From: Oasisia sp. SBJ-2009
Taxonomy: Eukaryota; Annelida; Polychaeta; Sabellida; Siboglinidae
Length of the DNA: 64,000 nucleotides
NCBI GenBank assembly: GCA_964017155.1
Contig: OZ024864.1
Span: 30,126,634 to 30,190,633 of the forward strand
Direction of reading: 5' to 3'
Shown here: piece by piece, positions 1 through 11,978 of the stretch
Position numbering within the stretch: position 1 is the stretch's first letter
How the letters are laid out: the number at the start of each line of letters is the position of its first letter
The notes under the pieces: model-generated
Told to the model about the DNA's origin: nothing
What the model saw: the letters and a program-made list of their open reading frames with translations, nothing else
The model's database searches: none
Program-made: the position numbers and the translations under genes

Positions 1-84
1 TAAAATAGCTTGTTATCTTAGTGTTTGCATGACACATTGTAGTTTCAGAAAACCTTTCCTGTAAGTTTGTGAAACATTCAAAGG

Positions 85-338
85 GCGGGCAGGCAGGCAG
101 GTACATACATACATACATACATGGATGCATGTATACATACATATAATTACATATAAATACATACATTAATACACATGTGTGCATATATACATATATGCAT
201 GCATGCATGCATGCATACATACATACTTACATACATACACAAATACATACATATACATGCATGCATACATACATATAGGTAGGCAGGCAACAGACAGAGC
301 GAGAAAGTGAAAGACGCACGCACGCACGCACTCACGCA

Positions 339-391
<53 letters not shown>
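85..391. repeat. Microsatellite cluster (GGCA, TACA, ATGC, CACG, CA)
   Basis: Short tetranucleotide runs (GGCA, ATAC, GCAT, CACG) grade into a CA run near 358-389. Open frames across it on both strands are only repeat translations. Confidence 0.95.
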
Positions 392-689
392 TGTTTGCGA
401 GTTTGACGATAGAATGGCACATACTAATAATTAGTTATACGCCAATGAAGAAACAATCTACACCATACGGTAGACCATCGAATATCTGCCTCCCCCTTGG
501 ACCACACACACAGGCAGGATGAGAGAGAGAAAGAGGCAGTGAACTAGGATGGCAGAGACGGGGAAGGGTGATAAAGAGATTATCACAAACAACCCTTGTT
601 TTTGAAGCTTGACAACAATAACGTAAGTTACATTATCCAGTTGCAATATTCACTCCTATCTTTTTGTAACGAGTGGTATTGCTATTCGA

Positions 690-1600
690 ATGCGCTTTCG
701 AGTATTTGACATTTCGAAGTCGCTTTGGAATGAAACATTTCAATTTTTAGCGCATTCTTGTTCACGCTATAATATAAACTTTAAACATTCGAATGCGAAC
801 ACCAAACATTACCATTTCAAGTGGGATGATTCGCCGAACGATCCACCGAACAATCCGCCTGTACCTGATGATGACGACCAACAAGGTAACGCCCAACCTG
901 CTCAAAATAATGCCGCTCAAGCCAATGACATCCGTAACGTGTTGAGATCAGATGTTTACGCTGACGTTGTCAAACGATTTGAACTTGAATTTGTTGAGAA
1001 AAGCGCGTCGTATTCGCGAAATATCGATTCTGGATTTATGAGAGGGCGGAGGAACAGCACTTCGACGACTACACCACGGAACTACACACACTTGCTAATG
1101 CGTGCGAATTTAAAGAGCACGAAAGCATGATCAAGGATAAGATTATGTTTTCCATGAAAGACAAAGTATTCAGGAACGTTTGCTGATGGAAGTGAAGCTA
1201 ATCCTCAAGAGAGCAGTGGATACATGTAAATCTTCAGAGGTTACCAGAAAAGATATGCAAACCATGAAGAAAGGTCCGGTTGAGTCGACGAAAGTATTAT
1301 ATGACGTGAATTCCAAGTCACTAGTCAAGCATAAACCAAAACCTGTCAGTGCAATCTACCAGCACAAGAAAACAGAAAGCATGTAATGTGGGAGATGTGG
1401 CAGACAGCACCCTCCAAAAAGATGTCCAGCATGGGGAAAGAGTTGCCCGAAATGCGGTGGATGAAATCATTTCGCAGAAATGTGCAGGACCAAGTCAGTG
1501 AAAGAGCTAGTGCAAGGTGATGAAACAGACGATGATCATTTCTTTCTGGACACGCTCTTCATTGGAAACTTGGACACATTGAGAAAGTCGATTAATGGGA
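690..1600 (+). pseudogene. Gag-like region with zinc knuckle (gypsy fragment)
   Basis: A first frame (690-1130) has a Pro/Asp/Asn/Gln-rich stretch (about residues 45-80) and then an acidic/basic helical segment, as in gag N-termini. The frame breaks near 1130 and 1386. A second piece (about 1387-1490) holds Cys/His residues spaced like a retroviral CCHC knuckle, interrupted by an in-frame TGA at about 1462. It would have packaged the element's RNA. It is not functional here. Confidence 0.6.
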
Positions 1601-1631
1601 TGCTGCAGTCATTAGATGCAATGACACACGT

Positions 1632-1841
1632 GTGAAGGTGAAATTAGACACGGGAGCAGCCTCCAATATGATGCCGTTAGGAACATGCAGAAAAATCACA
1701 CCAAGACCGCAGATAAAGCAGTCAAACACTGTGCTCAGAGCGAATGGAGGTCAACGGGTGACACATGTCGGGAAGTGTCAGCTCGAGTGTTCAGTGAATG
1801 GATTCAACAAGCAGTGTGAGTTCAACATAGGCAACTCGTAA
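1632..1841 (+). pseudogene. Retrotransposon aspartic protease remnant
   Basis: The motif LDTGAASNMMP, about residues 5-15 of the open frame, is the active-site signature of retropepsin-type aspartic proteases (catalytic Asp at about 1646). The frame ends in TAA at 1839-1841, before it could join the reverse transcriptase frame at 1866. It belongs to the gypsy fragment and is a broken polyprotein segment. Confidence 0.7.
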
Positions 1842-1865
1842 TCAACACCGACCTTAGGACTGTCA

Positions 1866-3695
1866 GTGTGTGAAAACCTTGGATTGATAACCAGAGGAGT
1901 GAAATGTGTAGAAGCAGTCACAACAGAAAATATCAACCATACATGTAATGGACTAGGCTGTTTCGAAGAACATTACCATGTTGTAGTCGACCAAGACACA
2001 GTGTCAGTGAAAGAACCACCTCGAAGGGTTCCATTTGGGCTACAGGACAGACTGAAACTCAAACTTGATCTGATGGAGCAACAGAAGGTCATACAGAAGG
2101 TCAACAAACCCACAGACTGGGTACACAATCTTGTGATTGTGGAGAAGAAAGACGGATCCTTGAGACTCCGTCTCGACCCTAGAGAGTTGAACAAAGCTAT
2201 CAGGCAGGAGAACTTCCAGATACCTACCGTGGACGATGTAACCTCTCGTCTAAGTGGCAAGAAAGTGTTCACTGTGATCGACCTGAAGGATTGGACATTG
2301 GCAAGTTCTCTGTCTGTACCGTTTGGAAGATATTTCTTCAAGCGAATGCCCTTTGGACTTTGTTCAGCGTCAGAAGTCTTGCAGAAGAGAGTGTACCAAA
2401 CATTTGGTGATATTGATGATGTGCACGTGATTGCAGATGACATAATCATTGCGTCCAACAGCGAAGAAGAAGCTGATCGCACACTCATCATGTTGTTCAA
2501 GCGAGCCCAGGAGAAGAACGTGAAGTTCAACATCGCGAAATTGCAGCTCAAGAAATCGGAAGTGAGCTACATGGGCAACATAATCGGTTCCAACGGAGTG
2601 AAGCCAGACCCATCGATAGTAGAAGCAATCGTCAACATGCGAGAACCAGAGTGCAAGAAAGACATTCAGCGTCTGACAGGAATGCTAAACTACTTGTCAC
2701 AGTATATACCAGATATGTCTACTGTAACAGCTCCAATGAGAAGCCTACTGAAGGCAGACCGTTCGTGTGAAACACGGAACATGAAAACGCTTTCAACAAA
2801 GTCAAGGAGTTTCTTTCCACAACACCTGGTCTCTGCCTGTTCGATACCAACATGAAAGTCCAAATACAGTGTGATGCTTCTAAGACTGGCGCAGGTGCCT
2901 GTCTGCTGCCAAGAAGGACAACCAGTAGCCTACTACTCGAAAGCACTAACTCCAACAGAGATGAACTGGTTTCCGATCGAGAAAGAATGTTTCGCTGTAG
3001 TGTGTGCGGCAGAGAAATGTCAGCACTACATCTATGTGTGAGAGGTAGAAGTCAGATTCGACCGCAAGCTGTTGGAAATTATCACTAGGAAATCTATCCA
3101 CAAAGCGTCACCACGGATCCAAGCCATGCTGCTAAGACTCATAAAGTACAACCTCTATGTGAACTACCAGCCCGGTCCAACCACGTACATAGCTGACACT
3201 CTGTTGAGAGCCTACGTGGAAAGCCAACATGAAAATTATGACATCGAAGTTGACGCAAATAGCTTGATCACGAACTTACCAATGTCCAACCAGCGAAAGC
3301 AGAAAGTACAATGCGCTACTGCGGAAGATGAGACCATGGTAACGCTAAGCCAGACAATAGCTGGAGGATGGCCAAAACATCGTAGTGACTGTGATCTACT
3401 GATTCGGCAGTACTGGCCAATCAGAGACAAACGGCATGTTATTCAAGGAGTTGTGTATGCGGGTGAACGTGCCGTCATACCCAACAGTATGAGAAGTGAA
3501 ATGCTGCAAAAGCTCCATGAAAGTCATCTCGGAATGGAAAAATGTCGCGCCCGAGCGAGGTCTGTCATGTATTGGCCAGCAATGTCCAATGACATCAACG
3601 AGATGATAGCAAAATGCTCGACCTGTGTGAAGTACAGGAGGGAGAATCAGCGTGAACTGTTAACTTTTATTTATTTGCGAAAATACATGTTATAA
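1866..3695 (+). pseudogene. Reverse transcriptase, RNase H and integrase-N remnant
   Basis: Reverse transcriptase motifs are clear: LRLRLDPRELNKAI near 2160, the PFGL box near 2350, and the catalytic motif as IADD near 2432, where YADD or YVDD is usual. The segment between the first catalytic Asp (VIDLKD) and the PFGRY box is shortened, so part of the palm is deleted. An RNase H start (QCDAS) occurs at about 2866 after a frame change. An integrase H2C2-like zinc region (HESHLG through CSTC) ends near 3650. Frameshifts at about 2770, 2900 and 3050 make it a pseudogene. Confidence 0.8.
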
Positions 3696-3784
3696 GAATA
3701 ATATAATATGGTAATTGCATATAACAACGTGGTATGTTTCTAAATTTCATTTATCCTGACAAATCATAATCTGTTTTTGCATAT

Positions 3785-3796
<12 letters not shown>

Positions 3797-3826
<30 letters not shown>

Positions 3827-3831
3827 CATAC

Positions 3832-3898
<67 letters not shown>

Positions 3899-3921
3899 CA
3901 CATATATATATTGCACATATA
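3797..3921. repeat. (AT)n microsatellite
   Basis: Nearly pure AT dinucleotides with short interruptions, directly after the truncated 3' end of the gypsy fragment. Confidence 0.95.
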
Positions 3922-3925
3922 TATT

Positions 3926-5690
3926 TTTCTGGATAATATAACTTTACAAACATACAAGCTTTTGAGTGTAATCTGCCACTATCAGTTGACACATAATACT
4001 GCAAAATCAACACGGGCTGGTGATAGTCTTGCTAGTGCACAATAGAAAGCACTGCGGTCCATGTACGAACATAGCACTGCAAGATTTCTACATAATTATC
4101 ACGTTATTTATTTACTGACATCAGTTAGCCAGTATTGTTTAATTGTGTACACTGTGTTCAAACAGTTGCATCACTAATATGTATGTCTGAAACAAATCAA
4201 TAGACTTACAATTAGTATATAGTGTCTCACTGTGTGAGGGGTGAGTACAGCTTAGTAATATATTTAATTTGTTATTCCACCAGATCCACAATTGCTGTGG
4301 TGTTTTATGTTAAAAAAATCAACCAATTGAATTCCAGCCTCCGAAGAGATTGGGGAGATCACCCAGGCCTGTATCATTAAATTTCACAGATTAATAACCC
4401 TAGACTGCAAATTGGATGAGAGCATAGGAAAAACAACAAAACAGTGAAGCCCACATTATCATTAAAAAACAATAATATAGTACATCAGTAGAGAAACTGG
4501 TATTCATTTACAGGAAACGAGACCTTGAGACAGCCTCAATGCTTTATCCAGACAATTATTGAGCTTTCTTAATAGTAATATAATAATAGTAGTAAGACAG
4601 TCAACTAATTATATTGCGTCAAAAGTAGTAACAATAGTTAAATAAATAAATTTAGGTCAACTACAACCAAACAATTGGAATATCATAGTAACACTTCTTC
4701 AATGGACTTAAAAAGATGTGTCATTTTGTTATATTAGTAACATTATTAAAAATCGTTTTGGTACATAATTAAGCCAACGTACATTATTTTTGGTCAATCA
4801 ATATATCAATAATTTGGTCAATAATATTTCAAAACTGTTAATTTCTAAATATATGGTATGGGAGCATGTTCATATAGGCTATTACCTAAGTTGTATAATA
4901 TAACTGAGATTCTCACATGTGGAAAAAGGTGTCAGATCCTGTTTTGTGTCGGTTGGTACAGTTGTACGGTACACAAGAAATTACCGTATTTGCTATTTCA
5001 CAATGAATGTTGTAACCAGCAAGTCTCCCAATGGTGTCGAGGTTTAAAATACATTCACGTTGCTCACACCAGTGTCAACCACCGAACTGTCCACAGTTTG
5101 GGTGGGATAATCCACCTGGGATATTGACCTCAGGTTAAACTCATTTCGAAGTCACAATCCTTCCCCTGATGACTAATCTGGAGGCTACAGCCTACCCCAT
5201 TAATTAATCACCAGCCACTTTGTCAGGGAACCCAGTGACAAATCTCCAGATCACTACCCCCAGTGGCCTCAACCAACTCAAATCACTGACCAGCTGGCTG
5301 CTGCTTGGTCCCCTCCAGCAATTAATCATGAACTTTCTTATTTAGGGGGCACAGTGACACATCTTCAAGTAGAAAATGTTATCTTGCCAGATAGTTTTTA
5401 TATTTATTATGCTGTTTAGCAGTTCTATACTATATCTCCTGCCAGTGGGTACAGCACTTTCTGCCTGGCAAGTAGATGGCAGCCAGTGGTCCACGGCGGC
5501 TTCAGTGCAGCAGGCCAGCTTGTCCCTCTAGTCTATAGGGGAAAGATTAATGATCTAACTATGTGGTGCAATCCCACAGTTGGTGAATTTTACTGGTACT
5601 ACTGGTACGGTGATTGGTTACACATTTACCCCCTGTGTGAGACCTCTTTACTTCCCCTGCCATCCGTACCAGATAGAAGAGACCAACAAC
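3926..5690. other. Intergenic DNA, no gene seen
   Basis: AT-rich sequence with no recognisable protein, RNA or repeat unit. The short open frames at 4858-5127 and 5486-5725 have no recognisable domain or splice context. Confidence 0.6.
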
Positions 5691-5812
5691 TTATAGTCTC
5701 TTCTGAAAGACACAGACAAAGATGAATGTATTAAGCTGACCTGGACCACCACATTTCATCACTGTGCCTAAAGACAGTGTCTGAAACACTCGCGCTCCAA
5801 GCTTTCTGTCCA
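5691..5812 (-). CDS. Possible terminal exon 13
   Basis: A candidate acceptor, TCTGTGTCCAG, lies about 100 bp beyond the exon 12 donor. Joined in phase 1 it adds about 40 codons (LDRKLGARVFQTLSLGTVMK and on) and ends at TAA. If real, the protein stops without WWE or PARP catalytic domains. No homology supports it, and a GTCAGC site inside could instead be a donor to an exon beyond the window. Confidence 0.3.
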
Positions 5813-5910
5813 CTGGACACAGACAAGAATCTCGTACATACACTGACTGTACAACTCTTCCTGACCAACCCCAACATATTAGACCCAGACCTGCTGACAC
5901 ATTAACTCAC

Positions 5911-6309
5911 AGCTCATTTCTTCCTGCAAAGTGTCCATTAGCTGCAGAAAAGTCGTCGTTGCTGTCTGGCTCCACGTCTTGGCCAGCCGACACTCGCCCA
6001 CTGTCTGGTGGGTGAGGCTGCACCTTAACTCAACACTAGTGGACGCGTCGTCACATGTCCCCCACTCCACCACCGCGGCCACAGCCGTCATCTCCTTGTC
6101 CACCCTCTCACGAGAAAGGGGAGAAATGAGAAGGTATGTCAAAAATTTGGCCTTGAGCCCCGTGACCGTCACACTGCCAAGGATCCAGCCGTCTGGACTT
6201 GTTGTGTCGTGGTCGGGCGGAGTCAGTCCCAGGCACTCGAAGTACTCCTGCACGTGAAGTGTCCGACCCTCCAACTGGTGGCTGCTCACGGCGAGGATGC
6301 TCTGAACAG
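5911..6309 (-). CDS. Exon 12: end of RRM 3 and PARP14-like following region
   Basis: Residues 940-1072. The acceptor is CAATGTTTCAG|CTG and the donor is AGCT|GTGAGT, phase 1-1. TVQSILAVSSHQLEGRTLHV is helix 2 and strand 4 of RRM 3, and QEYFECLGL is the typical exit. The next 100 residues (KAKFLTYLLISPL, VVEWGTCDDAS, FLQLMDTLQEEMS) resemble the KH-like stretch after the RRMs in PARP14, with lower confidence. The acceptor and first 17 bases are tandemly repeated about 15 times in the intron just upstream. Confidence 0.85.
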
Positions 6310-6790
6310 CTGAAACATTGTACCAGAGGATGCTCTGAACAGCTGAAACATTGTACCAGAGGATGCTCTGAACAGCTGAAACATTGTACCAGATGATGCT
6401 CTGAACAGCTGAAACATTGTACCAGAGGATGCTCTGAATAGCTGAAACATTGTACCAGATGATGCTCTGAACAGCTGAAACATTGTACCAGAGGATGCTC
6501 TGAATAGCTGAAACATTGTACCAGAGGATGCTCTGAACAGCTGAAACATTGTACCAGAGGATGCTTTGAATAGCTGAAACATTGTACCAGAGGATGCTTT
6601 GAACAGCTGAAACATTGTACCAGAGGATGCTCTGAATAGCTGAAACATTGTACCAGATGATGCTCTGAACAGCTGAAACATTGTACCAGAGGATGCTCTG
6701 AACAGCTGAAACATTGTACCAGAGGATGCTCTGAACAGCTGAAACATTGTACCAGAGGATGCTCTGAACAGCTGAAACATGTTACCAGAG
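6292..6790 (-). repeat. 33-bp minisatellite made of copied splice acceptors
   Basis: About 15 units of 33 bp. On the - strand each contains CAATGTTTCAG (intron end) followed by CTGTTCAGAGCATCCTC, the first 17 bases of exon 12. The array therefore spans the exon boundary and multiplies the acceptor. The period is a multiple of three and no unit has a stop in the exon 12 frame. Confidence 0.92.
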
Positions 6791-6846
6791 GATATTCTGA
6801 AGAGCATTGTACCATAGTATGATGTTATTTTAATATATGTAAATTT

Positions 6847-7750
6847 AAGGGCAGCAATTATCGGAAGCCTTCCTATCAACTAGACTATCCCTTGACCATC
6901 AACCAAAGGCAGCAGTTATCACAAGCATCCCCATCAACTAGTCAATCCATGGACCATCAACCAAAGGCAGCAGTTGTCACAAGCATCCCCATCAACTAGT
7001 CAATCCATGGATCATCAACCAAAGGCAGCAGTTGTCACAAGCATCCCCATCAACTAGTCAATCCATGGACCATCAACCAAAAGGCAGCAGTTGTCACAAG
7101 CATTCCCATCAACTAGTCAATCCATGGACCATCAACCAAAAGGCAGCAGTTGTCACAAGCATCCCCATCAACTAGTCAATCCATGGACCATCAACCAAAA
7201 GGCAGCAGTTGTCACAAGCATCCCCATCAACTAGTCAATCCATGGACCATCAACCAAAGGCAGCAATTGTCACAAGCATCCCCATCAACTAGTCAATCCA
7301 TGGACCATCAACCAAAGGCAGCAGTTATCACAAGCATTCCCATCAACTAGTCAATCCATGGACCATCAACCAAAGGCAGCAGTTATCACAAGCATCCCCA
7401 TCAACTAGTCTATCCATGGACCATCAACCAAAGGCAGCAGTTATCACAAGCATCCCCATCAACTAGTCTATCCATGGACCATCAACCAAAAGGCAGCAGT
7501 TTTCACAAGCATCCCCATCAACTAGTCTATCCATGGACCATCAACCAAAAGGCAGCAGTTTTCACAAGCATTCCCATCAACTAGTCTATCCATGGACCAT
7601 CAACCAAAGGCAGCAGTTTTCACAAGCATTCCCATCAACTAGTCTATCCATGGACCATCAACCAAAAGGCAGCAGTTTTCACAAGCATTCCCATCAACTA
7701 GTCTATCCATGGACCATCAACCAAAAGGCAGCAGTTTTCACAAGCATTCC
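6847..7750. repeat. 58/59-bp minisatellite in intron 11
   Basis: About 15 copies of a unit containing CCATCAACCAAAGGCAGCAG and CATCAACTAGTCAATCCATG. Length variation comes from an extra A after ACCAA, and the units drift from TTGTCAC through TTATCAC to TTTTCAC along the array. It is intronic in the macro/death/RRM gene. Confidence 0.95.
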
Positions 7751-8028
7751 TACCTTCAGATACACTAACTCACTGTCAGCCAATGGCAGTAGTGACCACT
7801 TTTATAATAGTTTCAGCTTGTGCTGCTTTTTAGCACATGTGCAACCATTCAACACATCCACTAACACAGTACACGGCTACCTTTGTTTTTTTTGCAATGA
7901 ATCGCCAAATAATAAATCAGAATGGTTGAAACGAGCAAATGAAGATAGGAAGAGTGTAACAGTCTGAGCCGGAGACACATCTACAGTGCTGACATCTAGT
8001 GCATTAACGTACAAATGCTGTAACTCAC

Positions 8029-8259
8029 TGGCACTGTCTGTTACTTCGACGAGTGCGTAGTTGTCTTCCTGACACATCCGTACGTGTGTAACTTCGCTGC
8101 CTCCACTGCGTTTGTTCTCAAAGTACAAGCTGAGTAAGTCCTCGCTCATGTCACCGATGTTGTGGACTTGGATGGTTCGAGACGCGGCCACTCTGTGAAC
8201 TCTGACCTCTGCTCCGTGCAGGTGACAAGTGGCGCATACTTCCCGCAGACGGCTGTAAT
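8029..8259 (-). CDS. Exon 11: end of RRM 2 and start of RRM 3
   Basis: Residues 863-939, acceptor TTGTGTACAG, donor CCA|GTGAGT, phase 1-1. CHLHGAEVRVHRV closes RRM 2. SRTIQVHNIGDMSEDLLSLY and FENKRSGGSEVTHVRM are strand 1, helix 1 and the PARP14-type signature of RRM 3. NYALVEVTDSA is strand 3. The rest of RRM 3 is in exon 12, beyond the intron that carries the 33-bp and 58-bp arrays. Confidence 0.88.
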
Positions 8260-8637
8260 CTGTACACAATTCATCCACACAGTCATACAAACAACATTGA
8301 TACCAATACTGTAAAATAATATGCACTTATGGGTAAGTTGCATTGTAAATCATAATCAATATTAGAGTAGCAGTTGTAACTATTTTGTTTATTCATCCTT
8401 GCATGTCAAGTGCACTTCTGGTTAAGAATCATCAACATTTTATTCTACCATAAAATAGATATTATATACAGCAAACAAATTACATGTACACTGTAATGTT
8501 TGGGAAATAGAATAATTACTTGATGACTCAATACCATTGAGTGGCTCATGGGAATTACTGTATGGGTAAATATACTGGGACTCCATTAAGACGTCCTTCT
8601 TGGTGATATGGGGCACTGGCCTCTACGGTACTTACTG

Positions 8638-9143
8638 GGGGCCGGTTTCATACAGCCATGTAACTTTAAGCACAATTATGTGGTCTACTGGTCGCAGCTA
8701 ACAGCGAATAGTCAATGCAGCTTAAGGCCGGTTTCATGAGACCAATTTAGCATTCGCACAGCTAAATTGTAGTAGAATTGACCTAGTTAGTTCGCGGAGG
8801 GGAATTCCTGTATTTGTGCTGTGTCTGAACAACCTTTTTCTCTCTAGCTGCCGCCTTTGTTTTTCATATAGCAAATGCCAAGCTTTGAATAATGTAAAGG
8901 ATATCCAATGTAAACATTAAACTAATTATGTTGAGAGTGGGCATGTTGGAAGCATCAACGAACTTGGGGAGCATCACGTAAAATATTTCAACTAGTGTAA
9001 AGTTATGCCTACTAAATATATGGCGCAGCCTAAGTGCAACTATGGAGCAGACTTGTGAAATGCAACTAGCATCACTTAAAACATTTTAGGCTTTCGATGA
9101 TGTCCACTATGATGTCTTAAGTACATTCCATGAAACTCGGCCC
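8638..9143. mobile_element. MITE-like element with GGCCGGTTTCAT ends (intron 10)
   Basis: The left end GGGCCGGTTTCAT and the right end ATGAAACTCGGCCC are imperfect inverted repeats. There is no coding capacity. Its right half (8880-9143) recurs inverted at 10257-10497. A target duplication is not clear. Confidence 0.6.
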
Positions 9144-9287
9144 AGGGTGCTAATATCGCAACTGGTGAGTCATCTACTAGGATAAATTACAACTGATTTA
9201 TCTAACTACCACCCTGGCTTCATCTAACTTGCATACATTGTATGTGATTATATAGGCTACCCTCCTGGCTTGTGTGGGTGTATTCAC

Positions 9288-9524
9288 CTGGTGGTGGGAA
9301 TGTGAACTGCAGCATGACGACTCCAAACTGTTGACCAAATATCACTTGCTGTATTATACTGTCAATCTTTGCGGTGGTGAAGAACTCCTTGATATCATCT
9401 CTGGTAGACGATGGTGGCACTCCAGACAAGAGAAACCTATCTTTGTCTAATGGTCCCATCAGTTTCACTTTCACTTTGGCACCTAGGATTGTGAGGGACT
9501 CCCTCTCCACCACTCGCCTGGCAC
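9288..9524 (-). CDS. Exon 10: end of RRM 1 and start of RRM 2
   Basis: Residues 784-862, phase 1-1 (TCATCCACAG| and CCAG|GTGAAT). RRVVERESLTILGAKVKVKL is helix 2 and strand 4 of RRM 1. DRFLLSGVPPSSTRDDIKEF opens RRM 2, and FGVVMLQF is its strand 3. Exons 9 and 10 together lie between two inverted copies of a MITE-like element (8880-9143 and 10257-10497). Confidence 0.85.
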
Positions 9525-9737
9525 CTGTGGATGAGAAAGGGAAAGCAAACAATAATATTATATTTCCTCTTATTTGTAGAAGAGGTGGATCTAACAATGC
9601 TGTGGCTGCATTAACGTAAAGAAACTTTGTAAAAACAGGAAATGGGCATCTAACCTGATACCAAAATATGGCAGCAACTGTGAAAATGTATCTATTTACT
9701 CGAGGGATAGAGAAGACACATACACCTGTCTACGTAC

Positions 9738-9935
9738 AGTGTGTGTCTTTGAATGTGACAATGGCTATTCCCTGTTCGCGGCTGTATTTGATGTCGTCAA
9801 TTTCCCCTCCTCCCGACCGACGTGGGTTCTCAAAGAACAGTTGAAGATATTCGGACGTCGTGCTTCGATGAATTCCGGACACTTCCACTGTCCGTAGCCG
9901 CCAGGAATTGTCATCATCACTTGGTGGAGTTAGAT
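9738..9935 (-). CDS. Exon 9: RRM 1, first three strands
   Basis: Residues 718-783. The acceptor is AATGTTTTAG and the donor is ACT|GTACGT, phase 1 both sides. LRTVEVSGIHRSTTSEYLQL is strand 1 and helix 1. LFFENPRRSGGGEIDDIKY is the typical PARP14/PARP10 RRM signature. GIAIVTFKD is the RNP1-like strand 3. The intron then cuts before helix 2, as in RRM 3. PARP14-type RRMs lack some aromatic RNP residues, so RNA binding is uncertain. Confidence 0.85.
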
Positions 9936-10256
9936 CTAAAACATTGGAAACCAGAACATAAATACATAGCTAAATATGTACACTCTTATGAAAACATTTT
10001 CCATTATGATTCCATCAAAATGATACTAAAATGTCAGTTTGCACAAGTTGACGTGTCAATTTGGTAATGGAGCTTGTTGTCAATTGAGACTTTAAATCAA
10101 CTACGTTCTGGACACTAGTTGAAGAGTGTCTACAGTTACCAAAGTTTATCATTGTGTTCCTGTTTGTTGTACAGAAGTCAGGTAACCTCATTACTTCCTC
10201 CATTATGGAGTTAAGTTTGTCTGTTTGTCTCTGCTGTAACAAAGTCTTATACAGCA

Positions 10257-10497
10257 GGGGCCGGTTTCATAAAGCCTGCTTACGACGTTGTACCGGGCGA
10301 TAACTCGTTGAAAGCCTAAAGCATCGTAAAGTGAAACTAGTTGCGTTTCACGAGTCTGCTCCGTAGTTGCATTTAGGCTGTGCCATGTATTTAGTAGGTG
10401 TAACTTTACGCTAGTTGAAATGTTTACATGATGTTCCCCAAGTTCGTTGATGCTCCTGACATGCCCACTCTCCATTATATTATTTTTAATGTTTCCA
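10257..10497. mobile_element. Inverted partial copy of the intron 10 MITE (intron 8)
   Basis: It begins GGGGCCGGTTTCATAAAGCC and runs antiparallel to 8880-9143, sharing blocks such as TTTAGTAGG, CCCCAAGTTCGTTGATGC and CATGCCCACTCTC. Identity is roughly 80 percent by eye. Confidence 0.7.
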
Positions 10498-10568
10498 CTG
10501 GATATTCTTTAGATCTATCATCGCTTGTCAGGACCGACAGGCTGGCCACCCTCAGTAACAAGTCTCAC

Positions 10569-10650
10569 CTCCAGTGTTGAGTCGTGATGTGGGTGTCTTG
10601 TCTTTGACTGTTTCATCCACTACTAATTCACAGCCAGCCTCGCAGCTACT
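10569..10650 (-). CDS. Exon 8: short linker
   Basis: Residues 691-717. The acceptor is CTGTCTTTCCAG and the donor is GGAG|GTGAGA, phase 0 in and 1 out. That is exactly what is needed to return from the phase-0 death exon to the phase-1 RRM exons. The peptide SSCEAGCELVVDETVKDKTP has no known fold. An alternative acceptor 82 bp upstream would meet a stop or break phase. Confidence 0.6.
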
Positions 10651-10739
10651 CTGGAAAGACAGTCTCAAAGTGTCATGGCAGGATTCAAAATTCATCAAAT
10701 TTTGTACATGTCCTGAGGAGAATTAGAAAAATCATTTCA

Positions 10740-11570
<831 letters not shown>

Positions 11571-11978
11571 CTATATATACATTTGCAATATACACACAAT
11601 CAATGTATATACACATGTATATACAGGGGTAGAACTACCCACTAGTCTGCTAGTCCATACACTAGTAACTTATAAGGGCAATAAACCTGTCTAATAACTA
11701 GTCCAGCTGTCTAGTAAAGGTCAATGTGTCATCCAGTGACATCAACCTCACTACAGTAATCAGTCAAGTGTTTGTAGTCAAAGTGACCCTAACCCTAACC
11801 CATCCAAGGGCTGAGGGGTGTAACTGAACCCCAAGTCATTAAAACATTGATAAATTGTTGCCAGTGAGCAACTGGCTACAGCAGTTTCATTTACTGATAA
11901 ATGACCATATTTTCTTAGGACCTTTAGAAATGCCTCTATAATGTGTGGTCACCATCGAGTGAGTCGGACCGTACTCAC

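Larger units (their letters stand above)
690..3695 (+). mobile_element. Ty3/gypsy retrotransposon fragment, decayed
   Basis: Gag, zinc knuckle, aspartic protease, reverse transcriptase, RNase H and the integrase zinc-binding region follow in the usual Ty3/gypsy order on one strand. They are split among frames by stops and indels. Similarity stops inside the integrase N-terminal region near 3660, just before an AT array, so the integrase core and 3' end are missing. I found no LTRs. It lies downstream of, and antisense to, the macro/death/RRM gene and is a dead copy. Confidence 0.85.

Noticed and set aside
690..1130. A host gene of its own at the start of the window
   Set aside because: The composition and the zinc knuckle, protease and RT that follow in order mark it as gypsy gag.
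5691..5911. PARP catalytic or WWE domain at the 3' end of the macro/death/RRM gene
   Set aside because: No HYE-type catalytic motifs or WWE pattern found on the - strand from 1 to 5911. Only a weak terminal exon candidate is present.
6847..7750. Regular repeats resembling a CRISPR array
   Set aside because: Head-to-tail 58-bp minisatellite without unique spacers, in a eukaryotic intron. The same applies to the 33-, 40- and 29-bp arrays.
11786..11800. CCCTAACCCTAACCC telomere-like string
   Set aside because: Only about two to three units inside an intron, so not a telomere.
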